Origin: Salinibacterium sp. NG253 | GTDB lineage: Bacteria > Actinomycetota > Actinomycetes > Actinomycetales > Microbacteriaceae | Length of the DNA: 64,000 bases | Reading direction: 5' to 3' | Assembly (NCBI RefSeq): GCF_015864945.1 | Contig: NZ_JADYWF010000001.1 | Coordinates: 1,488,378-1,552,377, forward strand | Shown: positions 1-7,300 of the stretch, piece after piece | Position numbering within the stretch: the stretch's first letter is position 1 | Layout of the letters: each line of letters starts with the position of its first letter | The notes under the pieces: model-generated | Databases searched by the model: none | Told to the model about the DNA's origin: nothing | What the model saw: only the letters and a program-made list of their open reading frames with translations | Translations under genes and position numbers: made by a program

Positions 1-269
1 GCGAGGCCACGACGAATATCTTGCGACACAGCGAAGCAACCCAAGTGTCGATCCAGCTAGACAGCAACGACACCGAGAGCACGCTGGTGATCAGCAACAA
101 CGAACTGCGAAGGTCAGCCTCGGCGGGCGAAGTTCCCGGTAGTGGGCTCGTGGGACTCCGAAGCCGCGTCGCCGCCCTCGGCGGAACACTCGATACCGCC
201 GTCGATGACAGAGGAGACCGCTTCGAGCTGAGCGTGCGAATTCCGTCGCGAGCGAGAGTGACAGCGTGA
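1..269 (+). CDS. Sensor histidine kinase, C-terminal fragment (5' end outside window)
   Basis: This is the C-terminal ATP-binding part of a two-component sensor kinase; the open frame runs in from the left edge. The residues EATTNILRHSEAT match the N-box of HATPase_c domains in NarX/DesK-type (HisKA_3) kinases, and GSGLVGLRSRVAALGG matches the G-box plus the last helix. The kinase would autophosphorylate and pass phosphate to the regulator that follows. Its stop overlaps the regulator start by four bases (GTGA), so the two are translationally coupled. The sensor domain and phosphorylated histidine are not in the window, so the signal cannot be inferred. Confidence 0.88.
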   Translation, partial: EATTNILRHSEATQVSIQLDSNDTESTLVISNNELRRSASAGEVPGSGLVGLRSRVAALGGTLDTAVDDRGDRFELSVRIPSRARVTA

Positions 270-925
270 GCGAGGCTGGCGTGAGCGAGGCTGGCGTGAG
301 TGCAGCCGGCGAAGCGCCGCGCGTCATCCGCCTTCTCATCGCTGACGACGAACACCTCATTCGCGGGGCCTTGAGTGCGCTGCTCAACCTGGAAGCCGAT
401 ATCGAGGTCATCGCGAGCGTCGACAACGGTGTTGCTGCGGCAGAGCAAGCACTCGCGCTTCAGCCGGATGTCTGTCTGCTCGACCTCGAAATGCCGCAGG
501 CCGATGGAATCGAGGCCGCCACACGCATCCTCGCCACCGTCGCCACGAAGGTCGTCATCGTGACCCGCCACGCGCGGCCAGGCGTGCTGCGCCGGGCACT
601 CGCCGCCCGCGTCTCTGGATTCGTGCCCAAGTCAACGCCCGCTGAAGACTTGGCTGCTGTGATTCGGGATGTCGTGGCCGGCAAGCGCTACATCGATGCC
701 GAAATCGCGGCGACGGCTCTCACTGCCGAACGCTGCCCTCTCACCGACCGCGAGCTGGACGCGCTGCGGTTCAGCCGCTCCACGATGAGCGTGCAGGAGA
801 TCGCTGATGCTCTACACCTCGCGCCCGGAACCGTGCGCAATTATCTGTCCTCCGCGATGACGAAGCTCGACGCTCGCTCGCGGCACGACGCCGCCGATAA
901 GGCGTGGCAGCAGGGGTGGATCTAG
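266..925 (+). CDS. Response regulator, NarL/FixJ (LuxR-HTH) family, DesR-like
   Basis: A 219-residue two-component regulator. The receiver domain (about residues 20-135) has the acidic pair D27-D28, phospho-acceptor D73 in LLDLEMP, the switch threonine in IVTRH and the conserved lysine in FVPKS. A LuxR-type helix-turn-helix (about 155-215) has LTDRELDALRF and the recognition helix APGTVRNYLSSAMTKL. It is coupled to the upstream kinase. The 5' end is odd: a 15-base unit occurs three times in a row (266-310; the third copy is imperfect), so three in-frame GTG codons could start translation and add SEAGV repeats. The domain order and short linker resemble DesR-type regulators. The target genes are unknown. 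Confidence 0.9.
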   Translation: MSEAGVSEAGVSAAGEAPRVIRLLIADDEHLIRGALSALLNLEADIEVIASVDNGVAAAEQALALQPDVCLLDLEMPQADGIEAATRILATVATKVVIVTRHARPGVLRRALAARVSGFVPKSTPAEDLAAVIRDVVAGKRYIDAEIAATALTAERCPLTDRELDALRFSRSTMSVQEIADALHLAPGTVRNYLSSAMTKLDARSRHDAADKAWQQGWI

Positions 926-1278
926 CGGGCGGCTTCGCTTGCAGAAGCGCCCGCGGGCCGAGCGAAAGTGAGCGCCCACGACTGGGCTCCCTGTTCGGTC
1001 TCGACCCAGCCATCCGCTTCGATGTCGTGGCGGATCTTCGCAAGGTGCTCGGCCATGCGCGGCGCGTACGCTTCATCAGGATTCATCGGATCGAACATGT
1101 GATTTGACGAGAAGGTTCCGCTTTCGTAGCGAGTGTCGCCATCTACCTTGCCGACAAAGCGCAGCGTTCGGTTGAACACTCCTGTTGTGTACGAGGTAAG
1201 CAATCTCGCCAGTTTTGAGATTTCGACGTCTTCGACTTCGATGCGGAGCAACTCGCGTTGTGCGTTCATGCGTCCCAT
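922..1278 (-). CDS. Hypothetical protein, 118 aa
   Basis: A small soluble protein that I do not recognise. It has no signal peptide or membrane segment. The N-terminal half reads like an alternating beta/alpha fold (ELLRIEVEDVEISKLARLL), and the last residues are alanine-rich. It is convergent with the response regulator, and the two stops share the bases CTAG at 922-925. The start may be ATG 1278 or ATG 1269; the second has a short GGGA upstream. Codon use matches its neighbours, so I take it as a real gene of unknown role. Confidence 0.6.
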   Translation of the reverse strand: MGRMNAQRELLRIEVEDVEISKLARLLTSYTTGVFNRTLRFVGKVDGDTRYESGTFSSNHMFDPMNPDEAYAPRMAEHLAKIRHDIEADGWVETEQGAQSWALTFARPAGASASEAAR

Positions 1279-1335
1279 AGTGCGCCTGAGATGCGCGTTT
1301 GTAAACGGGCCCGGCGAGCGAACCCTGCGGCAGGG

Positions 1336-1917
1336 CTACTCGTAGCCGTAAGTGAAGTACCCGGCGTAGCGGAACCAGTCGCCGAGCAGCGGAGTGTGGA
1401 GCCGAACGTCCACGTGCTGTCGTCCGTCGGCCCACGACTCGTCGACGGTGACCGTGGCGAGCGCGGGGATGCGGAGGCGCAGACCAGCCAGATGTAGCCA
1501 CTGGCGATCGGAGCGCAACCGCATGCGTCCATCCGTGACCGCGAGTTCCAGGCGCACTTCGAAGCCGCCGCGCCTGCCTAAGAAGTCGTGCAGGCGGCCG
1601 TCGACGACGCGCATCTCATCCTGTAGGACGCGATCTCGACCCGGAAAGTGGAAGGTGCGCACAGCGCCGAGGTCGCCATCCGCGGTGGGGGTGTTGACGA
1701 CATTGAAAGGCACGTTGCGCGCATATTCGGGGAAGAGGATGCGTTGCCACGCCATAAAGGCCAGCACCGGTTTCAGGATGCGCAGCGGCGACCCCGCTAG
1801 GTCGAACACTCCGCTGCCGACGCCAACGCGCTGACCGCCATCGAAGTAGGGGCGGAGCTCAGGCGCTAGCTCGTCGAGTTCGGCACCGAGTACGCGGCGA
1901 TAGACCGACTCGGTCAC
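1336..1917 (-). CDS. DUF4166 domain-containing protein
   Basis: A 193-residue protein matching the DUF4166 pattern: an N-terminal VYRRVLGAELDELAPELRPYF segment, a central FHFPGRDRVLQDEM block, and a C-terminal YAGYF end. The family has no proven biochemistry; it is often fused to or next to saccharopine-dehydrogenase-like or epimerase genes. Here it follows a MarR regulator, whose TGA stop overlaps this GTG start by four bases (GTGA, 1914-1917), so the two form one coupled operon. It is therefore probably controlled by that regulator together with its operators at 2422-2471. Confidence 0.72.
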   Translation of the reverse strand: MTESVYRRVLGAELDELAPELRPYFDGGQRVGVGSGVFDLAGSPLRILKPVLAFMAWQRILFPEYARNVPFNVVNTPTADGDLGAVRTFHFPGRDRVLQDEMRVVDGRLHDFLGRRGGFEVRLELAVTDGRMRLRSDRQWLHLAGLRLRIPALATVTVDESWADGRQHVDVRLHTPLLGDWFRYAGYFTYGYE

Positions 1918-2423
1918 GATTGCGTCTGCTGACCGGTGGCAGCCGGATGCTCGTCCGACGTCGAGCTCGACTCAGCACCAGCACCTCGCAGTGACGTCAC
2001 GCAGCGGGTCAAAAGCTCGCCCAAGCTCGCCTGCTCGGCGGCGCTCAGGGTGGACTTCATCCTGTCTTCAACGTCTTTGACGGATGCACTGGCGGTGGCC
2101 AGCTGGCGACGTCCCTTCGCCGTGAGTTCGGCTGGTAGAACGCGGCCGGCAACCGGCTGTTCTGGGCGCGTGATGAGCCCGTCGCGCTCAAGGGATTGCA
2201 GCAGCACGTTCATGGCTTGGCGAGTAACGAAGGCTCCGCGGGCAAGCTCAGAGTTCGAGAGGCCGGGCCGCTGCGCCAACAATTCGAGGCACGAGTAGTG
2301 CGTGATGCTCATTCCGAGCGGGCGCAGCACCGCTTCCATCGCAGATCGGAGTGCGCTGGAAGCTTCCTTCAGGAGGTATCCCACCGAGGTTTCCAAATCG
2401 ATTCCGGATGACTGTTGCTGCAT
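1914..2423 (-). CDS. MarR family transcriptional regulator
   Basis: A 169-residue winged-helix repressor. The core runs from about residue 35 to 105, with the recognition-helix stretch LSNSELARGAFVTRQAMNVL and the wing GLITRPEQPVAGRVLPAELT. I chose ATG at 2423 because an upstream TTG at 2456 would lie inside the palindromic operators. The gene is divergent from the VOC-fold gene at 2486 and overlaps DUF4166 downstream. Two copies of the palindrome ATGTCA-N6-TGACAT lie across and next to the start codon, which points to autorepression. The ligand is unknown; MarR proteins usually sense phenolic or oxidising compounds. Confidence 0.85.
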   Translation of the reverse strand: MQQQSSGIDLETSVGYLLKEASSALRSAMEAVLRPLGMSITHYSCLELLAQRPGLSNSELARGAFVTRQAMNVLLQSLERDGLITRPEQPVAGRVLPAELTAKGRRQLATASASVKDVEDRMKSTLSAAEQASLGELLTRCVTSLRGAGAESSSTSDEHPAATGQQTQS

Positions 2424-2471
2424 GTCAACATTCTGACATAGAGTGTTCGATGTCAACTAATTGACATCGAA
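2422..2471. promoter_or_regulatory. Tandem palindromic operators for the MarR regulator
   Basis: There are two copies of ATGTCA-N6-TGACAT: one at 2422-2439, overlapping the marR start codon, and one at 2450-2467. The second extends to a perfect inverted repeat with 11-bp arms (2446-2456 and 2461-2471) around CTAA. The centres are 28 bp apart. They fill the space between the divergent marR-DUF4166 operon and the VOC gene, so one regulator could control both directions. Confidence 0.8.
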
Positions 2472-2485
2472 ATCTAGGAGACATC

Positions 2486-2854
2486 ATGACCACCGCATCC
2501 GGCCCCGGCTTCATCTCACTGCAGGTTCGCGACCTCGACGCCGCAGGCGCCTTCTACGAAAAGTACCTTGGCTTGACCCGTCAGCCAGGCCCACCTCACG
2601 CCATTGTCTTTGGCACCACCCCGGCGGCATTCGCGGTGCGCTCCGCAGTTCCCGGCGTTGATCTCGACTCGGTCGCGCAACTCGGGCTCGGCGTCGGCAT
2701 TTGGATGCACGCTCCCGACGCCCAAGCGATCCACGACACCCTCGCTGCCGATGGCATCACCATCACCTCAGCTCCCGTCGATGGCCCGTTCGGTCGCACC
2801 TTCACGTTCGCCGACCTCGATGGCTACCAAATCACGCTCCACGACCGCGCGTAG
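2486..2854 (+). CDS. VOC superfamily protein (glyoxalase/bleomycin-resistance fold)
   Basis: A 122-residue single-module vicinal-oxygen-chelate protein. It starts with GFISLQVRDLDAAGAFYEKYLG and ends with GPFGRTFTFADLDGYQITLHD, the paired beta-alpha-beta-beta-beta units of this fold. ATG 2486 is preceded by AGGAG at 2476-2480. The family includes isomerases, dioxygenases and drug-binding proteins; the substrate cannot be told here. It is transcribed away from marR across the palindromic operators, so it is the likely main target of that regulator, perhaps for resistance to a small toxic compound. Confidence 0.85.
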   Translation: MTTASGPGFISLQVRDLDAAGAFYEKYLGLTRQPGPPHAIVFGTTPAAFAVRSAVPGVDLDSVAQLGLGVGIWMHAPDAQAIHDTLAADGITITSAPVDGPFGRTFTFADLDGYQITLHDRA

Positions 2855-2902
2855 TTCGCGAGCAGCCCTTGATCAGCGCTGGATAGCCTCGATACTTGTC
2901 AG

Positions 2903-4555
2903 CTACGAGACCTGCACGCCGATACGGTGCCAGCCCTCGGCGCCGTCGGGTACGACCGGCACGGGGTCACCGGATTGCGTTGTGCCTTCGGTGTCCGTTG
3001 CGCGCACCTCGATGACGTGGTTGCCGCTCGTGGCTTCCCATTGGTAGACCCACTGAACCCAGGTGTCAGCGGAAATCGCGGTGGCGAGCTCGGCGGCTTC
3101 CCAGTCGCCGCTGTCGACGCGCACTTCGACACCGGCAATTCCCGTGTTGGGCGCCCACGCGACGCCAGCAACGGCGACAGTGCCCGCCTCAACCGATGCG
3201 TCTGAGGACGGAACATCGATGCGTGATTGCACCTTGACGGGGCCGATTGCCGACCATCCGCGATCGGTCCAATACGCCGTGGCGTCGGCGAAGCGGGTGA
3301 CTTCCATTTCAACAACCCACTTGGTTGCCGAGACGTAGCCGTAGAGTCCGGGCACCACCATGCGCACCGGGAAGCCGTGTTCGCGCGGAAGCGGTTCGCC
3401 GTTCATCCCGACGGCAAGGATGCTCTCGCGAGACTCTTCCTGCAACGCCTCGATCGGGGTGCTCGCGGTAAAGCCGTCGATGCTGCGCGACAGCACCATG
3501 TCAGCCCCAGCGAGCGGCTTCGCTTGGGCAAGCAGTTCGCGGATGGGGTAGCCAAGCCACATGGCGTTGTCGACGAGGTCGCCGCCCACCACATTCGACA
3601 CGCACGACAGTGTTGCGGCAGTCTCCACCAAGGGCAGGGCGAGCAGCTCGGCGAACGTGATTTCGATCTCGTTCTCGACCATTCCTGTGATCTTGAGGCT
3701 CCACTCATCCGCATCGATGTTGGGCACGACGAGCGCGGTGTCGATGCGATAGAAGTCAGCGTTGGGGGTGATGATCGGCGAGATGCCTGCAACGTCGAGA
3801 CTCGCGCCGGCGGGTATTGCCGGAGCGGGGAAAGCCGCAGCGGGCAGCGTGAGAGCCGTGCGCACGGCATCCACGACACTGGCACTGGCGTTGACGACGC
3901 GAGCGCCGGCACCGACAAGAACGGCACCGATGGATGTCACACCGACGATACGAAGAAAGTCCCGGCGCGACGCGGCCGGCACACGGTTGGGAGTGGCGGA
4001 GGACCGTTGAGCGCTAGCGGCACGCGCGGCCGCTGCGGTACCGGCGGGCGTCTTAGCCGGAGCGACCGGGATAGAGCTCACCCAGCGGCGCAACCGAATC
4101 ATGGTGAGGCGCAACACGAGCACACCGGCGACAACGCCGAGAACAGTGGGCATCGGCCAGCTTGCGGTCGCTTGGGCGCGGGTCGTGACGGCGATCGTCG
4201 CGACCACCCCGACGAAGACGAGCTGGATGACGCCCCAGCTGGGCCGAGCATATTCAACAAGACCGATTGCCACGGCGAGAACCAGCACCAAGAGCCCAAC
4301 ACACAGCAGTAGCACGATCTTGTCGTTGGTGCCGAACAGCGCGATCGTGAGGTCCTTCAACCATGACGGCGCGAGGTCGATGACGAGGGAACCGACAGCG
4401 AGCACGGGGCTGCTGGCGGGCGAAATGAAGACAGCAAAGAATTCGGCGACGGCAAGCACGACGGCGGCACTCAGCACCCCAAGAAGTGCCGACCAGGTGC
4501 GGATTCGTTTCACGCTCAGTTCGGCGGGCGGGGCAGTCTTCGTCGTGGAGGTCAC
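2903..4555 (-). CDS. Membrane-anchored molybdopterin-dependent oxidoreductase (sulfite oxidase family)
   Basis: A 550-residue protein with about four N-terminal membrane helices (residues 20-165), a twin-arginine-like SRRDFLRIVGVTSIG segment near residue 197, then a sulfite-oxidase-type molybdopterin domain and an Ig-like dimerisation domain (about 440-550). Cysteine near 317 in TLSCVSNVVGG is the expected molybdenum ligand. The membrane part should anchor the catalytic domain outside the cell. Such actinobacterial proteins are annotated as sulfite oxidase-like, but substrates are largely unproven. The start is GTG 4555. The GlxA-type regulator lies upstream on the same strand, and paired ATTTGGCA sites lie in the gap between them. 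Confidence 0.85.
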   Translation of the reverse strand: MTSTTKTAPPAELSVKRIRTWSALLGVLSAAVVLAVAEFFAVFISPASSPVLAVGSLVIDLAPSWLKDLTIALFGTNDKIVLLLCVGLLVLVLAVAIGLVEYARPSWGVIQLVFVGVVATIAVTTRAQATASWPMPTVLGVVAGVLVLRLTMIRLRRWVSSIPVAPAKTPAGTAAAARAASAQRSSATPNRVPAASRRDFLRIVGVTSIGAVLVGAGARVVNASASVVDAVRTALTLPAAAFPAPAIPAGASLDVAGISPIITPNADFYRIDTALVVPNIDADEWSLKITGMVENEIEITFAELLALPLVETAATLSCVSNVVGGDLVDNAMWLGYPIRELLAQAKPLAGADMVLSRSIDGFTASTPIEALQEESRESILAVGMNGEPLPREHGFPVRMVVPGLYGYVSATKWVVEMEVTRFADATAYWTDRGWSAIGPVKVQSRIDVPSSDASVEAGTVAVAGVAWAPNTGIAGVEVRVDSGDWEAAELATAISADTWVQWVYQWEATSGNHVIEVRATDTEGTTQSGDPVPVVPDGAEGWHRIGVQVS

Positions 4556-4628
4556 AGGCGAATCGCTTCTTCCTAAGTAAGACGAGAGACCATCGGTCTA
4601 GACGCCGGGCTGGAGTTCGAGCATCCTC

Positions 4629-4728
4629 TGCCAAATCCGCCGAAGCGGGAGGCATATTCAACTCTAGATGGGGTGCCTGTGTGGACGGCGGTTGGGTTTG
4701 AGATGAGTCAAAACCGTAAGATTTGGCA
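4629..4728. promoter_or_regulatory. Pair of opposed ATTTGGCA sites upstream of the molybdo-oxidoreductase
   Basis: TGCCAAAT lies at 4629-4636 and its reverse complement ATTTGGCA at 4721-4728. A third exact copy is at 5761-5768, just upstream of the GlxA-type regulator gene. The longer 10-mer ATTTGGCAGT is shared by 4721-4730 and 5761-5770. I infer that these are binding sites of that regulator. Confidence 0.45.
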
Positions 4729-4751
4729 GTGAATCTGGGCGAGCAGCTCTG

Positions 4752-5723
4752 CTAGGCCGAAACAGGCTCGTGCGTTCCACAGCTGAAGTGGCTGCGATAC
4801 GCACTCGGCGTGACCCCCAGCGTGCGCGCAAAGTTTTGGCGCAGCACAGCGGCCGAGCCGAACCCGCTCTCGCCCGCCACTTGCTCAAGATCGAGCTCGG
4901 TCTCTTCGAGAAGCCGTTGCGCGTGCAGCAATCGCTGGCGTGCGAGCCAAGCTGCGGGGGTGGTGCCGAGATCCGTTTTGAAGCGGCGGGCGAAGGTGCG
5001 CGGCGACATTTGGGCTCGACGCGCAAGCTCTTCTACCGGAAGTTCATCGCGCAGGTTCTCTAGCATCCACTCGGTGACGGCTGCGAACGATTCTGACCGA
5101 ACGACCGGCAGCGGCTTGCTGATGAACTGCGCCTGACCGCCATCACGTTGCGGCGCAATCACCATGCGTCGCGCGATGCGATTCGTCACCTCAGCCCCGA
5201 GTTCTTGCCGCAAGAGGTGCAGGCAGGCGTCGATACCGGCGGCGGTGCCTGCACTCGTAATGATGCGGTCATCCTGCACATACAGAACGTCGGGGTCGAC
5301 GTCGATCTTGGGATACATCTCGGCAAAGGTCTGCGAGTACATCCAGTGCGTTGTTGCGCGGCGTCCATCCAGCAATCCGGATGCCGCCAAAGTGAACGAG
5401 CCGCTACAGATGGCCAGAACCCAAGCTCCGCGCGCGACCGCCCGTTCGAGCGCTGCGGAGACCCGCGCATCCACGGTTCCCCAGGTCGAACGAGGAACCG
5501 GTGTGAGCACGATCACGTCGGCGTCGTCGGCAAACGACAGGTCGTTTTCGACGTTCATGGTGTAGCCGATGCTGCTACGAATGGCGCCGGGGTCGGGAGT
5601 GAGCACCCGAAAATCGAACGACTGGATACCCTCATCGGTGCGATCGAGACCGAACGCTTCGCAGGCGAGCCCGAACTCAAACGGGGTGAACCCGTCGTGC
5701 ACGATGACCGCTACTCGCTCCAT
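4752..5723 (-). CDS. GlxA family transcriptional regulator (DJ-1/PfpI domain + AraC HTH)
   Basis: A 323-residue regulator. Residues 1-185 form a DJ-1/PfpI (class I glutamine-amidotransferase-like) sensor domain, with the nucleophile-elbow cysteine in VLAICSGSFTLAASGLLDGR followed by ATTHW. Residues 215-310 hold two AraC-type helix-turn-helix motifs, including LARRAQMSPRTFARRFK and VAGESGFGSAAVLRQNFAR. The length and order match GlxA proteins, whose inducers are mostly unknown. ATG 5723 has a nearby GAGG. The near-palindrome at 5755-5769 is 30-45 bp upstream, consistent with autoregulation. The likely targets are its own gene and the molybdo-oxidoreductase. Confidence 0.9.
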   Translation of the reverse strand: MERVAVIVHDGFTPFEFGLACEAFGLDRTDEGIQSFDFRVLTPDPGAIRSSIGYTMNVENDLSFADDADVIVLTPVPRSTWGTVDARVSAALERAVARGAWVLAICSGSFTLAASGLLDGRRATTHWMYSQTFAEMYPKIDVDPDVLYVQDDRIITSAGTAAGIDACLHLLRQELGAEVTNRIARRMVIAPQRDGGQAQFISKPLPVVRSESFAAVTEWMLENLRDELPVEELARRAQMSPRTFARRFKTDLGTTPAAWLARQRLLHAQRLLEETELDLEQVAGESGFGSAAVLRQNFARTLGVTPSAYRSHFSCGTHEPVSA

Positions 5724-5754
5724 GAGGACCTCAACTCTTTGCTGAACACGCCGC

Positions 5755-5807
5755 CTGCAAATTTGGCAGTATTCGTTAGATAGATGGCATGGCTGCCACT
5801 GTTGGCA
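5755..5807. promoter_or_regulatory. Near-palindrome CTGCAAATTTGGCAG and TGCCA-N4-TGGCA repeat
   Basis: Upstream of glxA (start 5723) lies CTGCAAATTTGGCAG at 5755-5769, one base short of a perfect palindrome, and an inverted repeat TGCCA-CTGT-TGGCA at 5794-5807. Both share the TTGGCA/TGCCAA half-site. The region also precedes the small gene at 5836, so it may serve both directions. Confidence 0.45.
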
Positions 5808-5835
5808 CTATTTATACGATCGTAGCGTTGGTGCC

Positions 5836-5952
5836 ATGTTAATCGCAATCATTATCGCCACCGTCTCAGCCCTCGCCATTGTGGGCACCATCCGCGACCT
5901 ACCCCAGGGAGGTAGCCGCCGAACCCCCACCGATTGGAGCCGACTGCCCTAA
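5836..5952 (+). CDS. Small single-span membrane protein, 38 aa
   Basis: A short frame reads ATG at 5836 to TAA at 5950-5952. It has a hydrophobic N-terminal helix (LIAIIIATVSALAIVGTI) followed by a basic, proline-containing tail (RRTPTDWSRLP). One membrane helix plus a tail with a PT-x-W/R-x-R-x-P pattern recalls short actinobacterial proteins I have seen in Microbacteriaceae, but I cannot confirm this without a search. There is no clear Shine-Dalgarno sequence; a TAGCGT at 5823-5828 could be a -10 for a leaderless message. The function is unknown. Nothing else codes between 5724 and 6040. Confidence 0.5.
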   Translation: MLIAIIIATVSALAIVGTIRDLPQGGSRRTPTDWSRLP

Positions 5953-6040
5953 CCGGTGAACGAACTGCACCCCGTTGCTGCAGCCACGCGCGCGCAGGCT
6001 CCGCCAGCAAACCGAGCACATTCTCAGGGAGGAATAGTTC

Positions 6041-7165
6041 GTGCCAGTCGATGTTGAACTTGTTACGACCGACAGAAAGAGATCTGCTGTGAACTTGTTT
6101 TCCCCCACGACCCTCGGCGAGCTGAACCTGACCAACCGCTTGGTGATGGCACCGCTCACACGCACCCGCTCTGGACAAGCCGGCGTTCCCGGCCCGATGG
6201 TTGCCGAGTACTACGCCCAGCGCGCCTCGTTCGGCCTGATCGTGTCTGAGGGCACCTACCCGAGCCATGCCGGGCAGGGTTTCCCCGGCCAGCCCGGTCT
6301 GGTCACGCCCGAGCAGCTTGAAGGCTGGAAGCACGTTACTGACGCAGTACACGCGGCAGGCGGCCAGATTGTCGCGCAGGTGATGCACGCCGGGCGCGTA
6401 ACTCACGAGAGCATCACTGGCGGACAGCCCGTGGTCGGCCCGAGCGCGATCGCGATCAACGGCGAAACTCATACCTACGACGGGAAGCAGCCCTACCCGG
6501 TTCCGCACGCGCTCACCGAGAGTGAACTCGCTGGTGTAATCCAGGAGTTCGTGACGGCCTCGCGCAACGCCATCGCGGCGGGATTCGACGGCGTCGAGCT
6601 TCACGCGGCCAATGGCTACCTGCTGCACGAGTTTCTCTCCCCCGCCTCCAACCAGCGTGAAGACTCGTATGGCGGTTCTCCCGAAAACCGCGCTCGCTTC
6701 GTGATCGAGGTCGCCACCGCAGTCGCGGAAGCGATCGGTGTCGGCCGTGTGGGCCTGCGCATTTCCCCGGAACACAACATCCGTGACGCGTTCGAGACGG
6801 ACAGCGCCGATGTTCTCGCGACCTACGGGGCACTCGTCGACGGTCTTGCCCCACTGCGGCTTGCCTACCTCAGCGTGCTGCACGCCGAACCCACCGGTGC
6901 TTTCGTACAAGAGCTGCGCGCCCGCTTCGGCGGGCCGGTGTTGCTCAACAGTGGCTTCGCACAGATGACGACTCGTAATGAGGCCCTCGATCTGGTGCGC
7001 GACGGTCACGCCGAGGGCGTTGTCGTGGGCCGCCCAGCCCTCGCCAACCCCGACCTGGTCTACCGCTGGCAAGAAAACCTGCCACTGAACACCCCCGACG
7101 CCACGACCTTCTACACCGCCGGCCCCGAGGGTTACACGGACTACCCCACCTTCGAGCCGAGCTAG
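6041..7165 (+). CDS. Alkene reductase, old yellow enzyme family (NemA-like)
   Basis: A 374-residue FMN-dependent ene-reductase that would reduce activated C=C bonds (enones, maleimides, nitro compounds) using NAD(P)H. It has the TIM-barrel start LFSPTTLGELNLTNRLVMAPLTR, the residue pair HAAN in VELHAANGYLLHEFLSP, and the family signature SNQREDSYGGSPENR. GTG 6041 has an excellent AGGGAGGA at 6027-6033. A second GTG at 6089 would also give a full-length enzyme. It stands alone, downstream of the small membrane gene, and its regulator is not obvious. Likely roles are electrophile detoxification or redox balance. Confidence 0.93.
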   Translation: MPVDVELVTTDRKRSAVNLFSPTTLGELNLTNRLVMAPLTRTRSGQAGVPGPMVAEYYAQRASFGLIVSEGTYPSHAGQGFPGQPGLVTPEQLEGWKHVTDAVHAAGGQIVAQVMHAGRVTHESITGGQPVVGPSAIAINGETHTYDGKQPYPVPHALTESELAGVIQEFVTASRNAIAAGFDGVELHAANGYLLHEFLSPASNQREDSYGGSPENRARFVIEVATAVAEAIGVGRVGLRISPEHNIRDAFETDSADVLATYGALVDGLAPLRLAYLSVLHAEPTGAFVQELRARFGGPVLLNSGFAQMTTRNEALDLVRDGHAEGVVVGRPALANPDLVYRWQENLPLNTPDATTFYTAGPEGYTDYPTFEPS

Positions 7166-7231
7166 CGCGTCGCGAGGGCGGCCGGCGGCGAATGACGTCT
7201 CGGGCGTCTTGATGAAACTTGGCCGCTCAAG

Positions 7232-7276
7232 TGTACCAAGCACGTGCTACATTGAATGTACCTCAACACTAGTACA
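7232..7276. promoter_or_regulatory. Tandem TGTA-N12-TACA operators of the YtrA-type regulator
   Basis: TGTA-N12-TACA occurs twice with the same geometry: 7232-7251 and 7257-7276, 25 bp apart. The second is the core of an 8-bp inverted repeat, GAATGTAC (7254-7261) and GTACATTC (7272-7279). Long-spaced GTA/TAC half-sites upstream of the operon are usual for YtrA-subfamily GntR repressors. They lie just before the membrane-protein/GntR operon, so the regulator at 8224 should bind here. Confidence 0.7.
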
Positions 7277-7300
7277 TTCGATGTTTACGGAGCCGCCTCA

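Noticed and set aside
3227-4312. Open frame of 361 codons antisense to the molybdo-oxidoreductase
   Set aside because: It is rich in His, Arg and Gly without domain pattern; it mirrors the real gene.
5852-7243. Open frame of 463 codons antisense to the alkene reductase
   Set aside because: The reductase has a strong ribosome-binding site and all family motifs; the antisense frame has none.
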